A stretch of DNA of 64,000 nucleotides, from assembly GCA_021325455.1 (NCBI GenBank), contig JAJPHD010000013.1, positions 1-64,000 of the forward strand, written 5' to 3'. Shown one piece after another: positions 43,677-51,527 of this stretch; positions within the stretch are counted from its first letter, which is position 1; every line of letters begins with the position of its first letter. The DNA is from Actinomycetota bacterium. Its GTDB lineage: Bacteria > Actinomycetota > Acidimicrobiia > Acidimicrobiales > JAJPHD01. Under the pieces are notes generated by a model that worked only from the letters and a program-made list of their open reading frames with translations, ran no database searches and had not been told where the DNA came from. Both the position numbers and the translations under genes were made by a program.

Positions 43677-45329
43677 ATGAGCATGCGGGATCGCAGGCAG
43701 CACCGTGAGGGGTCGGGGTTGGCTGACCTGGACGAGGCCGATCTCGTCGCCGCCTATGGGGAAGGCAGGCCGGGGGCCTTCGAGGAGCTCTACCACCGCC
43801 ATGCCCCCGTCGCCTGGCGTACGGCGGCCGCCGTGCTCGGGACCGTCGAGGGAGCGGTGGACGCCGTGGTGGCCGCCTTCGCCTGGGTGCTGATGCTCGT
43901 CCCCCGCGAGCAGGTCTGCGAACCGGGGCAGTTCCGCTCCTGCCTGCTGGCGGCCACCAGGGATGCCTCCTTGGACGAGCTGCGCAAGCAGGAGCACCTG
44001 GTAGGAGCGGGCGCCACCGGTCATGCGGGCAGCGCCCTGGCGGAGGGCGCTCCTTCCGGCGCGCTCCCCGAAAGGGACGCCCCCCGGCCCCGGGACGATG
44101 AGGGCACCACCCCCGGCGACGGCCCCCCTTCCCTTCCGGCCCGGGCCATGGCCAGCGCCCCGCTGGCCGATGCCTTCAGGGGCCTGCCTGAGCGGTGGCG
44201 GACCATCCTGTGGCTCACCGAGGCGGAGGGGGTCCCGGTCCCCGATGCAGCTGGCATCCTCGGGGTGCAGCCGTCAACGGCGGTGCAGCTGGCCAAGCGG
44301 GCCCGCTCTGCCCTCACGGCCCGTGCCCGCCAGCTCTGGCTGTCCCGCCCGGACCTCGACCGGCGCTGCCCACCCGTGGTCCGGCGCCTGGACGAGTACG
44401 CCGCCGGCGGCCTGGGGCGGCAAGACCGGGCCCGGGTGGGGAGCCACCTGGCCGGCTGCCCCCTTTGCCGCTCCCGCCTGGCCGAGATCGACGACCTGGG
44501 AGGGGCCCTGCGGTCCTGCCTCGTCCCGCTCCCCCTCTCGCTGTTAGAGGAAGCGGCCGTCAGGGCCCATCTCGCCGGGGAGGAGCCTCACCGGGAGCCG
44601 GGGCTCAGGCTGGGCGCCTTCTCGTTGGCCGCCCGCAAGCCCCTGGCCAGCGTCTCCCTCGGCCTCCTGGCCCTCGGCATCATCGGCACCTCGTTGGCCG
44701 GCCAGGGAGCGGTGTCCAGCCGCAAGCCGCATTTCGCCCTGCCCGAACTGCCCGGTGCCAGCGCCACGGTGGTGCAACCGGTGGCCGGCCACCACCGGGA
44801 CACGCCGGCGCTGCGGGCCCTGCTGGCCCGGGCCCTGAGCTCGGGCTCTCGAGGGCGAGCCCATCGGTTCCCCGGGACGGGATCGACCTCGACCGCCGCC
44901 ACCAGCACGGTGGGAGCAGTGCTCGGGCCGTCGCTGGCCAGCCCCACCGGGAGCCCGGGAGGCTCCAGTGGTCCTACGAGCACCAGCGGCAGCGGAGGAG
45001 CCGGGACTTCTACTGGAGGTGGAGGTAGCGGGACCACTGCCGCCCCCAACCAGACGACCACCACCTCCCCGGCCCCCACCACCTCGCTGGTGACGAGCAC
45101 CACGGCACCATCGACGACCGCACCTCAGGTCACTTTGACGGTACCCACCCTGTCGTCCACCACGACGACCCTCGACCTCCAGAAGACAGTCTCATCGGTG
45201 GTGTCGACCCTGGCCGGCACCGCCTCGAGCACGGTGTCGACGACGACCCAGACGGCCACCAGCCTGACCGACACCGTCTCCTGCACCGGCGTCCAGCTGC
45301 TCCAAGCCGGCTCCGGCTGCACCGGCTGA
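43677..45329 (+). CDS. ECF sigma factor fused to a zinc-finger anti-sigma domain and an outer Thr/Ser tail
   Basis: About 550 residues. Domains in order: sigma region 2 (ADLVAAYGEGRPGAFEELYHRHAP, 21-100), an acidic linker, region 4 (FRGLPERWRTILWLTEAEGVPVPDAAGILGVQPSTAVQLAKRARSAL, 167-214), a zinc-binding HxxxCxxC (257-264, SHLAGCPLC) as in anti-sigma factors, one membrane helix (322-342), and a long extracellular Thr/Ser/Gly-rich region that ends with a Cys pair. The sigma part and its own membrane-bound inhibitor are in one chain, so release probably needs proteolysis. Start: the ATG at 43677, because the upstream part of the ORF has no domain features. Confidence 0.83.
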   Translation: MSMRDRRQHREGSGLADLDEADLVAAYGEGRPGAFEELYHRHAPVAWRTAAAVLGTVEGAVDAVVAAFAWVLMLVPREQVCEPGQFRSCLLAATRDASLDELRKQEHLVGAGATGHAGSALAEGAPSGALPERDAPRPRDDEGTTPGDGPPSLPARAMASAPLADAFRGLPERWRTILWLTEAEGVPVPDAAGILGVQPSTAVQLAKRARSALTARARQLWLSRPDLDRRCPPVVRRLDEYAAGGLGRQDRARVGSHLAGCPLCRSRLAEIDDLGGALRSCLVPLPLSLLEEAAVRAHLAGEEPHREPGLRLGAFSLAARKPLASVSLGLLALGIIGTSLAGQGAVSSRKPHFALPELPGASATVVQPVAGHHRDTPALRALLARALSSGSRGRAHRFPGTGSTSTAATSTVGAVLGPSLASPTGSPGGSSGPTSTSGSGGAGTSTGGGGSGTTAAPNQTTTTSPAPTTSLVTSTTAPSTTAPQVTLTVPTLSSTTTTLDLQKTVSSVVSTLAGTASSTVSTTTQTATSLTDTVSCTGVQLLQAGSGCTG

Positions 45330-45389
45330 CCGGAGGGCGGCCCCTGGTCCCCCCCCAGGTCAGCGGGCCCGGCGGGAGCCGGCCCTGCT

Positions 45390-45408
45390 CGGCGCCCCGG
45401 TGGCGCCG
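45390..45408. terminator. GC hairpin between convergent sigma and cold-shock genes
   Basis: CGGCGCC-CCGGT-GGCGCCG is a 7-bp perfect stem located between the two stop codons, where a bidirectional terminator would be expected. No T-tract is present, which is common in GC-rich actinobacteria. Confidence 0.35.
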
Positions 45409-45415
45409 GCCCGAG

Positions 45416-45616
45416 TCAGGCCGGCCTGACGTTGGAGGCCTGCAGGCCCTTGGGTCCTTCCACGATGTCGAACTCCACCTTCTGGCCCTCCTGCAGGCTG
45501 CGGTACCCATTCATCTGGATGACCGAATGATGGACGAAGACGTCACGGCCTCCATCCTGCGAGATGAACCCGTAGCCCTTGTCGGCATTGAACCACTTGA
45601 CTGTCCCGGTCGCCAC
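45416..45616 (-). CDS. Cold-shock protein
   Basis: 66-residue single CSD domain with RNP1 KGYGFISQ and RNP2 VFVHHSVI; it binds single-stranded RNA/DNA and melts mRNA structure. GTG start after GAAGGGGG. A leader of up to 175 bp separates it from the upstream cysS stop, the usual size of cold-shock leaders, and contains a less GC-rich stretch. Confidence 0.95.
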   Translation of the reverse strand: MATGTVKWFNADKGYGFISQDGGRDVFVHHSVIQMNGYRSLQEGQKVEFDIVEGPKGLQASNVRPA

Positions 45617-45793
45617 GGCGGCAAACCCCCTTCGTTGATGCTGATCCTTGAAGAGGGCACTGCTTTGTAGCGACTGCCGTCGTCCAGCGAACTCCCTCGG
45701 CCGGGCACCATAGCAGGCCCCGGAGCCCGGCAAGGCCCGCCCGGGCCGAACGCTCGCCGGGCCGGGGGGCCCTCCGGGCTCGAGCACGGCTGG

Positions 45794-47155
45794 CTAGAGC
45801 CCCCTCGCTCTCCTCACCTTCGTCCCCCCGGGGCTGTCCTCCACGACCCAGCCCCTGGACACCAGCTCCTGCCTCAGGGCGTCGGCGCTGGCATAGTCCC
45901 GCTCAGCGCGGGCCCGGTCGCGCCGGGCCACGAGGGAGGCCGTCTCCCCGTCCAGGGCGTCCCCTCCCCCACCGAGGGCCAGCCCCAGGGGCGACGCCAG
46001 GCTGGCGACCGTGGCGGCCAGGCGCCGGCCCTCTTCCACCCGGCCGGAGTCCAGGGCGGAGTTGGCCCGCCTCACCAGGTCGAAGAGCATCCCCACGGCT
46101 GCGGGGGTGTCGAGGTCGTCCTCCATGGCGGCCGCAAAGCGCTCTCGCGCCCCCTCATCGGCTTCGCCCAGCTCAGCCCCGGCCACCCGGCGGGCCAGGG
46201 CGTCCAGGCGATCCAAGGAGCGGCTGGCGTCGGCCATGACCGCCGGCGTGACCTCCATGGGCTTGCGGTAATGCGACTGCAGCACGGCCAGCCGGTAGGC
46301 GCGCCCCTCGTACCGGGCCAGGAGGTCGGCCATGGTGGTGAAGTTGCCGAGAGACTTGGACATCTTCTCCCCGCCGGTCTCGACCATGCCATGGTGCATC
46401 CAGTGCCTGGCGAAGGGCCGGCCCAGCGCCACCGCCTGGGCCCGCTCGTTCTCGTGGTGGGGGAAGCGCAGGTCCAGCCCCCCCGTGTGCAGGTCGAAAC
46501 CCTCCCCCAGCAGGTCCAGCGACATGACCACGCACTCGGTGTGCCAGCCTGGCCGCCCCGGCCCCCAGGGAGCCTCCCAGGACGGTTCGTCCGACCGGGC
46601 CAGCTTCCACAGGGCGAAGTCCAAGGGGGAGCGCTTGTCGGCGGGCCCTTCCACCCGGGCCCCGGCCCGCAGGGAGTCCAGGGGCTGGCGGGCCAGCAGC
46701 CCGTATCCCTCGACCCTGGCCACCTCCATGTAGACCCCGTCGGCAGCCCGGTAGGCGTAGCCGCGCGACTCGAGCTCCGCCACCGCCTCCACCATGGCCT
46801 CCACGTAGCGGGTGGCATGCGGCGTCTCGGTGGGACGGGCCGCCCCCAGGGCGTCCATCGCCTCCCACCAGGCCTTCTCCTGCTCGGTGGCGACCTCCTC
46901 CCACGAACGGCCCTCGGAGCGGGCCCGGTCGATGATCTTGTCGTCGATGTCGGTCACGTTGGAGACGTGGTGGACTTCCACGCCTCGCCACTCCAGGTAG
47001 CGACGGAGCACGTCGTAGACCAGGACGAAGCGCCCGTGCCCTATATGGGGGGTGTCGTAGACGGTGGGGCCGCACACGTACATGGCCAGGTGGCCCGGTT
47101 GACGCTGGTCCAGGTCCACCACCCGGCCCAGCGCCGTGTCGTGGACGCGGAGCAC
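45794..47155 (-). CDS. cysS: Cysteinyl-tRNA synthetase
   Basis: 453 residues, class I synthetase. HIGH-type motif PHIGHGRF, KMSKS motif GEKMSKSLGN, and zinc ligands Cys in YVCGPTVYD, Cys in WHTECVVM and His/Glu in FPHHENERAQ. The C-terminal DALR-like region is short. Length and context fit CysS rather than the mycothiol ligase MshC. The GTG start lies only 17 bp from the divergent valS start. Confidence 0.93.
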   Translation of the reverse strand: MLRVHDTALGRVVDLDQRQPGHLAMYVCGPTVYDTPHIGHGRFVLVYDVLRRYLEWRGVEVHHVSNVTDIDDKIIDRARSEGRSWEEVATEQEKAWWEAMDALGAARPTETPHATRYVEAMVEAVAELESRGYAYRAADGVYMEVARVEGYGLLARQPLDSLRAGARVEGPADKRSPLDFALWKLARSDEPSWEAPWGPGRPGWHTECVVMSLDLLGEGFDLHTGGLDLRFPHHENERAQAVALGRPFARHWMHHGMVETGGEKMSKSLGNFTTMADLLARYEGRAYRLAVLQSHYRKPMEVTPAVMADASRSLDRLDALARRVAGAELGEADEGARERFAAAMEDDLDTPAAVGMLFDLVRRANSALDSGRVEEGRRLAATVASLASPLGLALGGGGDALDGETASLVARRDRARAERDYASADALRQELVSRGWVVEDSPGGTKVRRARGL

Positions 47156-47172
47156 AACGCTACGGTAACGCC

Positions 47173-49761
47173 ATGCCGCTCCCCGACAAGCCCTCGCTCG
47201 AAGGCTTGGAGGAGGCCTGGTCGGCCCGGTGGGAGGCCGAGGGCACCTACCGCTTCGACCGCCGCCAACCCCGCGAGCAGGTCTTTGCCATCGACACGCC
47301 CCCACCCACGGTGAGCGGCTCCCTCCACATCGGCCACGTCTTCTCCTACACCCACACCGACACGGTGGCCCGCTACCGGCGCATGCGGGGGGCTGACGTC
47401 TTCTACCCGATGGGTTGGGACGACAACGGCCTGCCCACCGAGCGGAGGGTCCAGCTCTTCTTCGGGGTCCGCTGCGACCCGTCCCTGCCCTACGACCCCG
47501 GCTTCCAGCCCCCCGAGAAGCCCGGCGCCGAGCCCGTCCCCATCTCCCGGCCCAACTTCATCGAGCTGTGCCTGCGCCTCTCGGCCCAGGACGAGCAGGC
47601 CTTCGAGGCCCTGTGGCGCCGGCTGGGCCTCTCGGTCGACTGGAGCCTCACCTACACCACCATCGGCGAGCGGGCCCGCCGGGCCGCCCAGCGGGGGTTC
47701 CTGCGCCTCCTCGACCGGGGTGAGGTCTACCAGTCCGAGGCCCCCACGCTCTGGGATGTGGACTTCCAGACCCCCGTGGCCCAGGCCGAGCTGGAGGAGA
47801 GGCAGATAGCCGGCGCCTACCACCGCCTCCGCTTCCCCAGCGTCGCCGAAGGTCGACCTCCAGTTGAAATCGAGACGACCCGGCCCGAGCTGCTGGCCGC
47901 CTGCGTGGCGCTGGTGGCCCACCCCGGGGACGCCCGGTACTCAGACCTGGCCGGGACCAGGGTGAGGACCCCGCTGTTCGGGGCCGAGGTCCCCGTCCTC
48001 ACCCACCCTCTGGCCGACCCCGAGAAGGGCACCGGTGCGGCCATGGTCTGCACTTTCGGGGACACGACCGACGTGACCTGGTGGCGGGACCTCGGGCTCG
48101 GGTCCCGGGTGATAGTGGGGCGCGACGGCCGGCTCCTTCCCGTGCAGTGGGGCACCCCCGGCTGGGAGAGCGCCGACCCGGCGCGGGCCCAGGCCGTCTA
48201 CGACCAGCTTGAGGGCCAGACGGTGGCCAGCGCCCGCCGGCGGGTGGTTGGCCTGCTCCGGGAGGAGAGGGCCCTGGTCGGCGAGCCCACGCCCATCACC
48301 CACCCCGTGAAGTTCTACGAGAGGGGGGAGCGACCCCTGGAGGTGGTCACCAGCCGCCAGTGGTTCATCCGCACCATGGACCACCGCGACGAGTTGCTGA
48401 GGAGAGGGGAGGAGCTGGCCTGGCACCCGCCCTTCATGGCGGCCCGCTTCCGCTCCTGGGTGGAAGGGCTGTCGGGGGACTGGAACATCAGCCGCCAGCG
48501 CTACTTCGGTGTCCCCTTCCCGGTCTGGTACCGGGTGAGGCCCGACGGCTCGGTCGACCATGCCCAGCGCCTGCTCCCCCCTGAGGACCTCCTCCCCGTG
48601 GACCCCTCCACCGATGCCCCTCCCGGCTACACCGAGGACCAGCGGGGCGAGCCGGGGGGTTTCGCCGGCGACCCCGACGTCATGGACACCTGGGCCACCT
48701 CCTCGCTCTCACCCCAAATAGCGGGAGGCTGGGAGGACGACCCTGACCTCTTCGCCCGGGTCTTCCCCATGGACCTGCGCCCCCAGGGGCATGACATCAT
48801 CCGCACCTGGCTCTTCTCCACCGTCGTGCGCTCCCACCTCGAGCACGGAACCCTCCCCTGGTCCCACGCCGCCATCTCCGGGTTCGTGGTGGACCCGGAC
48901 CGCAAGAAGATGTCCAAGTCCAAGGGCAACGTGGTCACCCCCATGGCTCTCCTGGAGCGCTATGGAGCCGATGCCGTGCGCTACTGGGCGGCCTGTGGGC
49001 GCCCCGGCATGGACGCCACCTTGGACCCTAACCGTCCGAAGCAGGTTGAGGTCGGGCGGCGCCTGGCCATCAAGCTGCTCAACGCCTCCCGCTTCGTCAT
49101 CGGCCGCCTGGACCAGGCAGCCTCCGGGGCGGCCCGCAGCGCCATCCGCTCCGGGACCCTGGCCAGCGTGACGGACCCGGTCGACCGGGCCCTGCTAGCC
49201 CGCCTGGGGAACGTGGTGGACGAGGCCACGGCCGCCTTCGAGGGCTACGACTACGCCAGGGCATTGGAGCGGGTGGAGAGCTTCTTCTGGGCGTTCTGCG
49301 ACGACTACCTGGAGCTGGTCAAGATCCGCTCCTACGGAGGGGACGGCTTGGCGCCGGCCCGCACTGCTTCGGCCCGGGCCTCCCTGCGCCTGGCGCTCTC
49401 GGCCATCCAGAGGCTCTTCGCCCCCTTCCTCCCCTTCGCCACCGAGGAGGCCTGGTCGTGGTGGCAGGAGGGCTCGGTCCACCGGGCTCCCTGGCCCACC
49501 AGCGCCGAGCTGGACTGCGGGGGGCGGGCCGAGCTGCTCGAGCCGGTCACTGCTGTGCTGGGCGCCATCCGGGGGGCCAAGTCCGAGGCTCACCGCTCCA
49601 TGCGCTCCCCCGTGGAGGAGGTGCGCGTCGCCGGAGGACCCGACGACCTGGAGGCCCTTCGGCTGGCCCACGACGACCTGGTGGCCGCAGGCAACGTCAC
49701 CGGCACCATCACCATGGCTCCCGCCCCCTCGCTGGGGATCCGGGTGGTGCTGGGCGGCTGA
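47173..49761 (+). CDS. valS: Valyl-tRNA synthetase
   Basis: 862 residues, class I. PPTVSGSLHIGHVFSYTHTD holds the HIGH motif, MGWDDNGLPTERRVQ follows, the CP1 editing domain is in the middle, and DRKKMSKSKGN holds KMSKS. The MGWDDNGLPTER form is found in actinobacterial and archaeal-type ValS. It is divergent from cysS and followed after seven bases by an amidohydrolase gene. Confidence 0.96.
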   Translation: MPLPDKPSLEGLEEAWSARWEAEGTYRFDRRQPREQVFAIDTPPPTVSGSLHIGHVFSYTHTDTVARYRRMRGADVFYPMGWDDNGLPTERRVQLFFGVRCDPSLPYDPGFQPPEKPGAEPVPISRPNFIELCLRLSAQDEQAFEALWRRLGLSVDWSLTYTTIGERARRAAQRGFLRLLDRGEVYQSEAPTLWDVDFQTPVAQAELEERQIAGAYHRLRFPSVAEGRPPVEIETTRPELLAACVALVAHPGDARYSDLAGTRVRTPLFGAEVPVLTHPLADPEKGTGAAMVCTFGDTTDVTWWRDLGLGSRVIVGRDGRLLPVQWGTPGWESADPARAQAVYDQLEGQTVASARRRVVGLLREERALVGEPTPITHPVKFYERGERPLEVVTSRQWFIRTMDHRDELLRRGEELAWHPPFMAARFRSWVEGLSGDWNISRQRYFGVPFPVWYRVRPDGSVDHAQRLLPPEDLLPVDPSTDAPPGYTEDQRGEPGGFAGDPDVMDTWATSSLSPQIAGGWEDDPDLFARVFPMDLRPQGHDIIRTWLFSTVVRSHLEHGTLPWSHAAISGFVVDPDRKKMSKSKGNVVTPMALLERYGADAVRYWAACGRPGMDATLDPNRPKQVEVGRRLAIKLLNASRFVIGRLDQAASGAARSAIRSGTLASVTDPVDRALLARLGNVVDEATAAFEGYDYARALERVESFFWAFCDDYLELVKIRSYGGDGLAPARTASARASLRLALSAIQRLFAPFLPFATEEAWSWWQEGSVHRAPWPTSAELDCGGRAELLEPVTAVLGAIRGAKSEAHRSMRSPVEEVRVAGGPDDLEALRLAHDDLVAAGNVTGTITMAPAPSLGIRVVLGG

Positions 49762-49768
49762 TCCCGCC

Positions 49769-50737
49769 GTGGTCCCTCCCCCGCCCACCACCGACGCCGA
49801 GGTCGCCCCCTTTGCCCGGGCCATCGGCCTGCCCGGCATCGTGGACATGCACACCCACTTCATGCCCCCCGCCATCCAGGACGCCGTCTGGCGCCACTTC
49901 GACTCCCTGGAGCCGCCCTGGCCGGTCCTCTACCGGTGGCCGGAGGACCGGCGCCTGGAGATGCTGGCGCGCCTCGGGGTCCGCCACCACACGGCCCTGG
50001 CCTACGCCCACCGGCCGGGGGTGGCGGGCTGGCTCAACCGCTACACCCTGGCCCTGGCCGCCCGGGAGGCCCAGGTGGTCCCCACCTTCACCTTCTATCC
50101 CGAGCCCGGGGCTGCCGAGGAGGTGGGTCGGGCCCTGGCCGCCGGCGGGGCATGTGCCAAGGTGCACCTCCAGGTGGGCCGGTTCGACGCCAACGACCCG
50201 CTCCTCGACGAGGTGTGGGCCCAGCTGGAGCAGGCCGCCATCCCCATAGTGCTCCACGCCGGGGCGGTGGAGGACGGCTCAGGGGGCGAGGAATGGTGCG
50301 GCCCGGGGCCCGTAGCCCGCCTGCTGGAGCGCTTCCCCGCCCTGCACCTGGTCCTGGCCCACCTGGGCGCCCCCGACCATGCCGCCTTCTTGGACCTGGC
50401 CCGCCGGCACCCGCTCATGTGCCTCGACACCGCCATGGCCCTGGTGGGCTGGCCCCGGCTGGGCCAACCCCCCCGGGACCTGGACCGCCGCCTCGCCGAG
50501 CTGGACGGGAGGGTGGTGTGGGGATCGGACTTCCCCACCATCCCCGTGCCCTACGCCGACCAGGTGGCGGCCCTGGTCCGGCTGGGGTTGGGAGAGGGGT
50601 TCCTCCGCCGGGTGCTCTGGGAGACCCCGGGGCGCCTGCTCGGGATAGGCACCGACGAGAGCGGAGGCCAGGCCGGAGCGGCACGGGCGCCGTTTGGCCC
50701 GGGAGAGGTCAGCGGGCAGGAACGGCGGAGTAGGTGA
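49769..50737 (+). CDS. Amidohydrolase_2-family metal hydrolase
   Basis: 322 residues with the TIM-barrel metal motif VDMHTHFMPP near the start, the later histidines in VLHAGAVEDG and LVLAHLGAPDH, and the Asp in VVWGSDFPTIPVPY. Members hydrolyse or decarboxylate ring compounds (ACMSD-like). GTG start seven bases after valS. The C-terminal 29 bp overlap the convergent lipoprotein gene. Confidence 0.85.
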   Translation: MVPPPPTTDAEVAPFARAIGLPGIVDMHTHFMPPAIQDAVWRHFDSLEPPWPVLYRWPEDRRLEMLARLGVRHHTALAYAHRPGVAGWLNRYTLALAAREAQVVPTFTFYPEPGAAEEVGRALAAGGACAKVHLQVGRFDANDPLLDEVWAQLEQAAIPIVLHAGAVEDGSGGEEWCGPGPVARLLERFPALHLVLAHLGAPDHAAFLDLARRHPLMCLDTAMALVGWPRLGQPPRDLDRRLAELDGRVVWGSDFPTIPVPYADQVAALVRLGLGEGFLRRVLWETPGRLLGIGTDESGGQAGAARAPFGPGEVSGQERRSR

Positions 50738-51344
50738 GGCTGGTGACGTCACCGGGGTCGAAGACGGCCCCCGGGCTGCGCATCACCACCACCGCCTCGT
50801 CCCCGGTGGCGGCCTGGAGGGCGGCGCTGGCCACCACCACCTTCTCCCCCCCCGGCACCCTGGCCTCTGAGACTATGCGTGCATCGGGGGGCATCTCGTC
50901 GCCGATGACGGCCCTCACCTGGGCCGCCGTCTCGGCCGGGTAGACGTTCTCCACGTAGGAGAGGGCCCGCCCCCTTATGAAGCGGACGTCCTGGTAGGTG
51001 TCCTCGCCGTTGGCGTAACGGGGCCAGTAGCTCCCCTTGGGTGCATCCGGGTCGGGGGTGTGCCCGGCGTCCCATGCGGCCTTGGTGGCCCCGAAGCCGG
51101 TTATGTCAGCCACGGCAGGATTCGTGGTGGTGGTCGTGGGATGGGTGGTCGGCGGCGCTGTCCCCCCGGGGGAGGCCGCCGTGGTGGACGGGGCCGTGAG
51201 CTTCGTCGTGGCCGGGCGCCGGTGGGTCGTGGCAGTGGCCGCCGTGGAGGAGTGGGTGCAGGCGGTGAGCACCAGCCCCCCGGCCACCAGCACAGCGGGG
51301 ACCGCCCCGCCTCGCCACCCCCGCATCGCGCCCATGGGCCCCAA
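50709..51344 (-). CDS. Putative lipoprotein with a Thr/Ser-rich linker
   Basis: 211 residues. A signal peptide ends in the lipobox LVLTAC, followed by about 50 residues rich in Thr, Ser and Pro and then a small globular region (DVRFIRGRALSYVENVYPAETAAQVRAVIGDEMPPDARIVSEARVPGGEKVVVASAALQAATGDEAVVVMRS). I do not recognise the domain. Shorter starts at later Met residues are possible. Four inverted repeats lie upstream in the gap to the mannosidase. Confidence 0.72.
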   Translation of the reverse strand: MGPMGAMRGWRGGAVPAVLVAGGLVLTACTHSSTAATATTHRRPATTKLTAPSTTAASPGGTAPPTTHPTTTTTNPAVADITGFGATKAAWDAGHTPDPDAPKGSYWPRYANGEDTYQDVRFIRGRALSYVENVYPAETAAQVRAVIGDEMPPDARIVSEARVPGGEKVVVASAALQAATGDEAVVVMRSPGAVFDPGDVTSLTYSAVPAR

Positions 51345-51379
51345 CCTAGTGACGGCGGAGCAACCGGAGGTGTTCGCTG

Positions 51380-51527
51380 GCGGGGGGCTGAAGGGGGGGC
51401 GGCCAGCCCCCCGCTGCGAACGCCGGAGCCAGCGGGGAGGGGGAACCCGCGGCTCCGTTCAGGAGCCATTCTGCCCGAAGGGGCAATATCTGTCAACCAG
51501 GTATTAGAGATAGGGATTATCTCTAAT
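51380..51527. other. Cluster of four inverted repeats between lipoprotein and GH38 genes
   Basis: Four stems occur in 150 bp: GCGGGGGGCTG-N13-CAGCCCCCCGC (51380-51414, 11 bp perfect), CGGAGCC(A)GCGGG-N9-CCCGCGGCTCCG (51424-51457), TGCCC-GAAG-GGGCA (51472-51485) followed by ATAT, and ATTAGAGATA-GGGAT-TATCTCTAAT (51503-51527, 10 bp perfect, AT-rich). The last one covers the stop codon of the mannosidase. They could include terminators for the mannosidase and a structured leader or operator for the lipoprotein gene. The block is unusual because it contains one of the few AT-rich stretches in the window. Confidence 0.6.

Noticed and set aside
45794-47155. Assignment of the class I synthetase as mycothiol ligase MshC
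   Set aside because: At 453 residues with a C-terminal extension and a divergent valS neighbour it fits CysS better; MshC is usually shorter.
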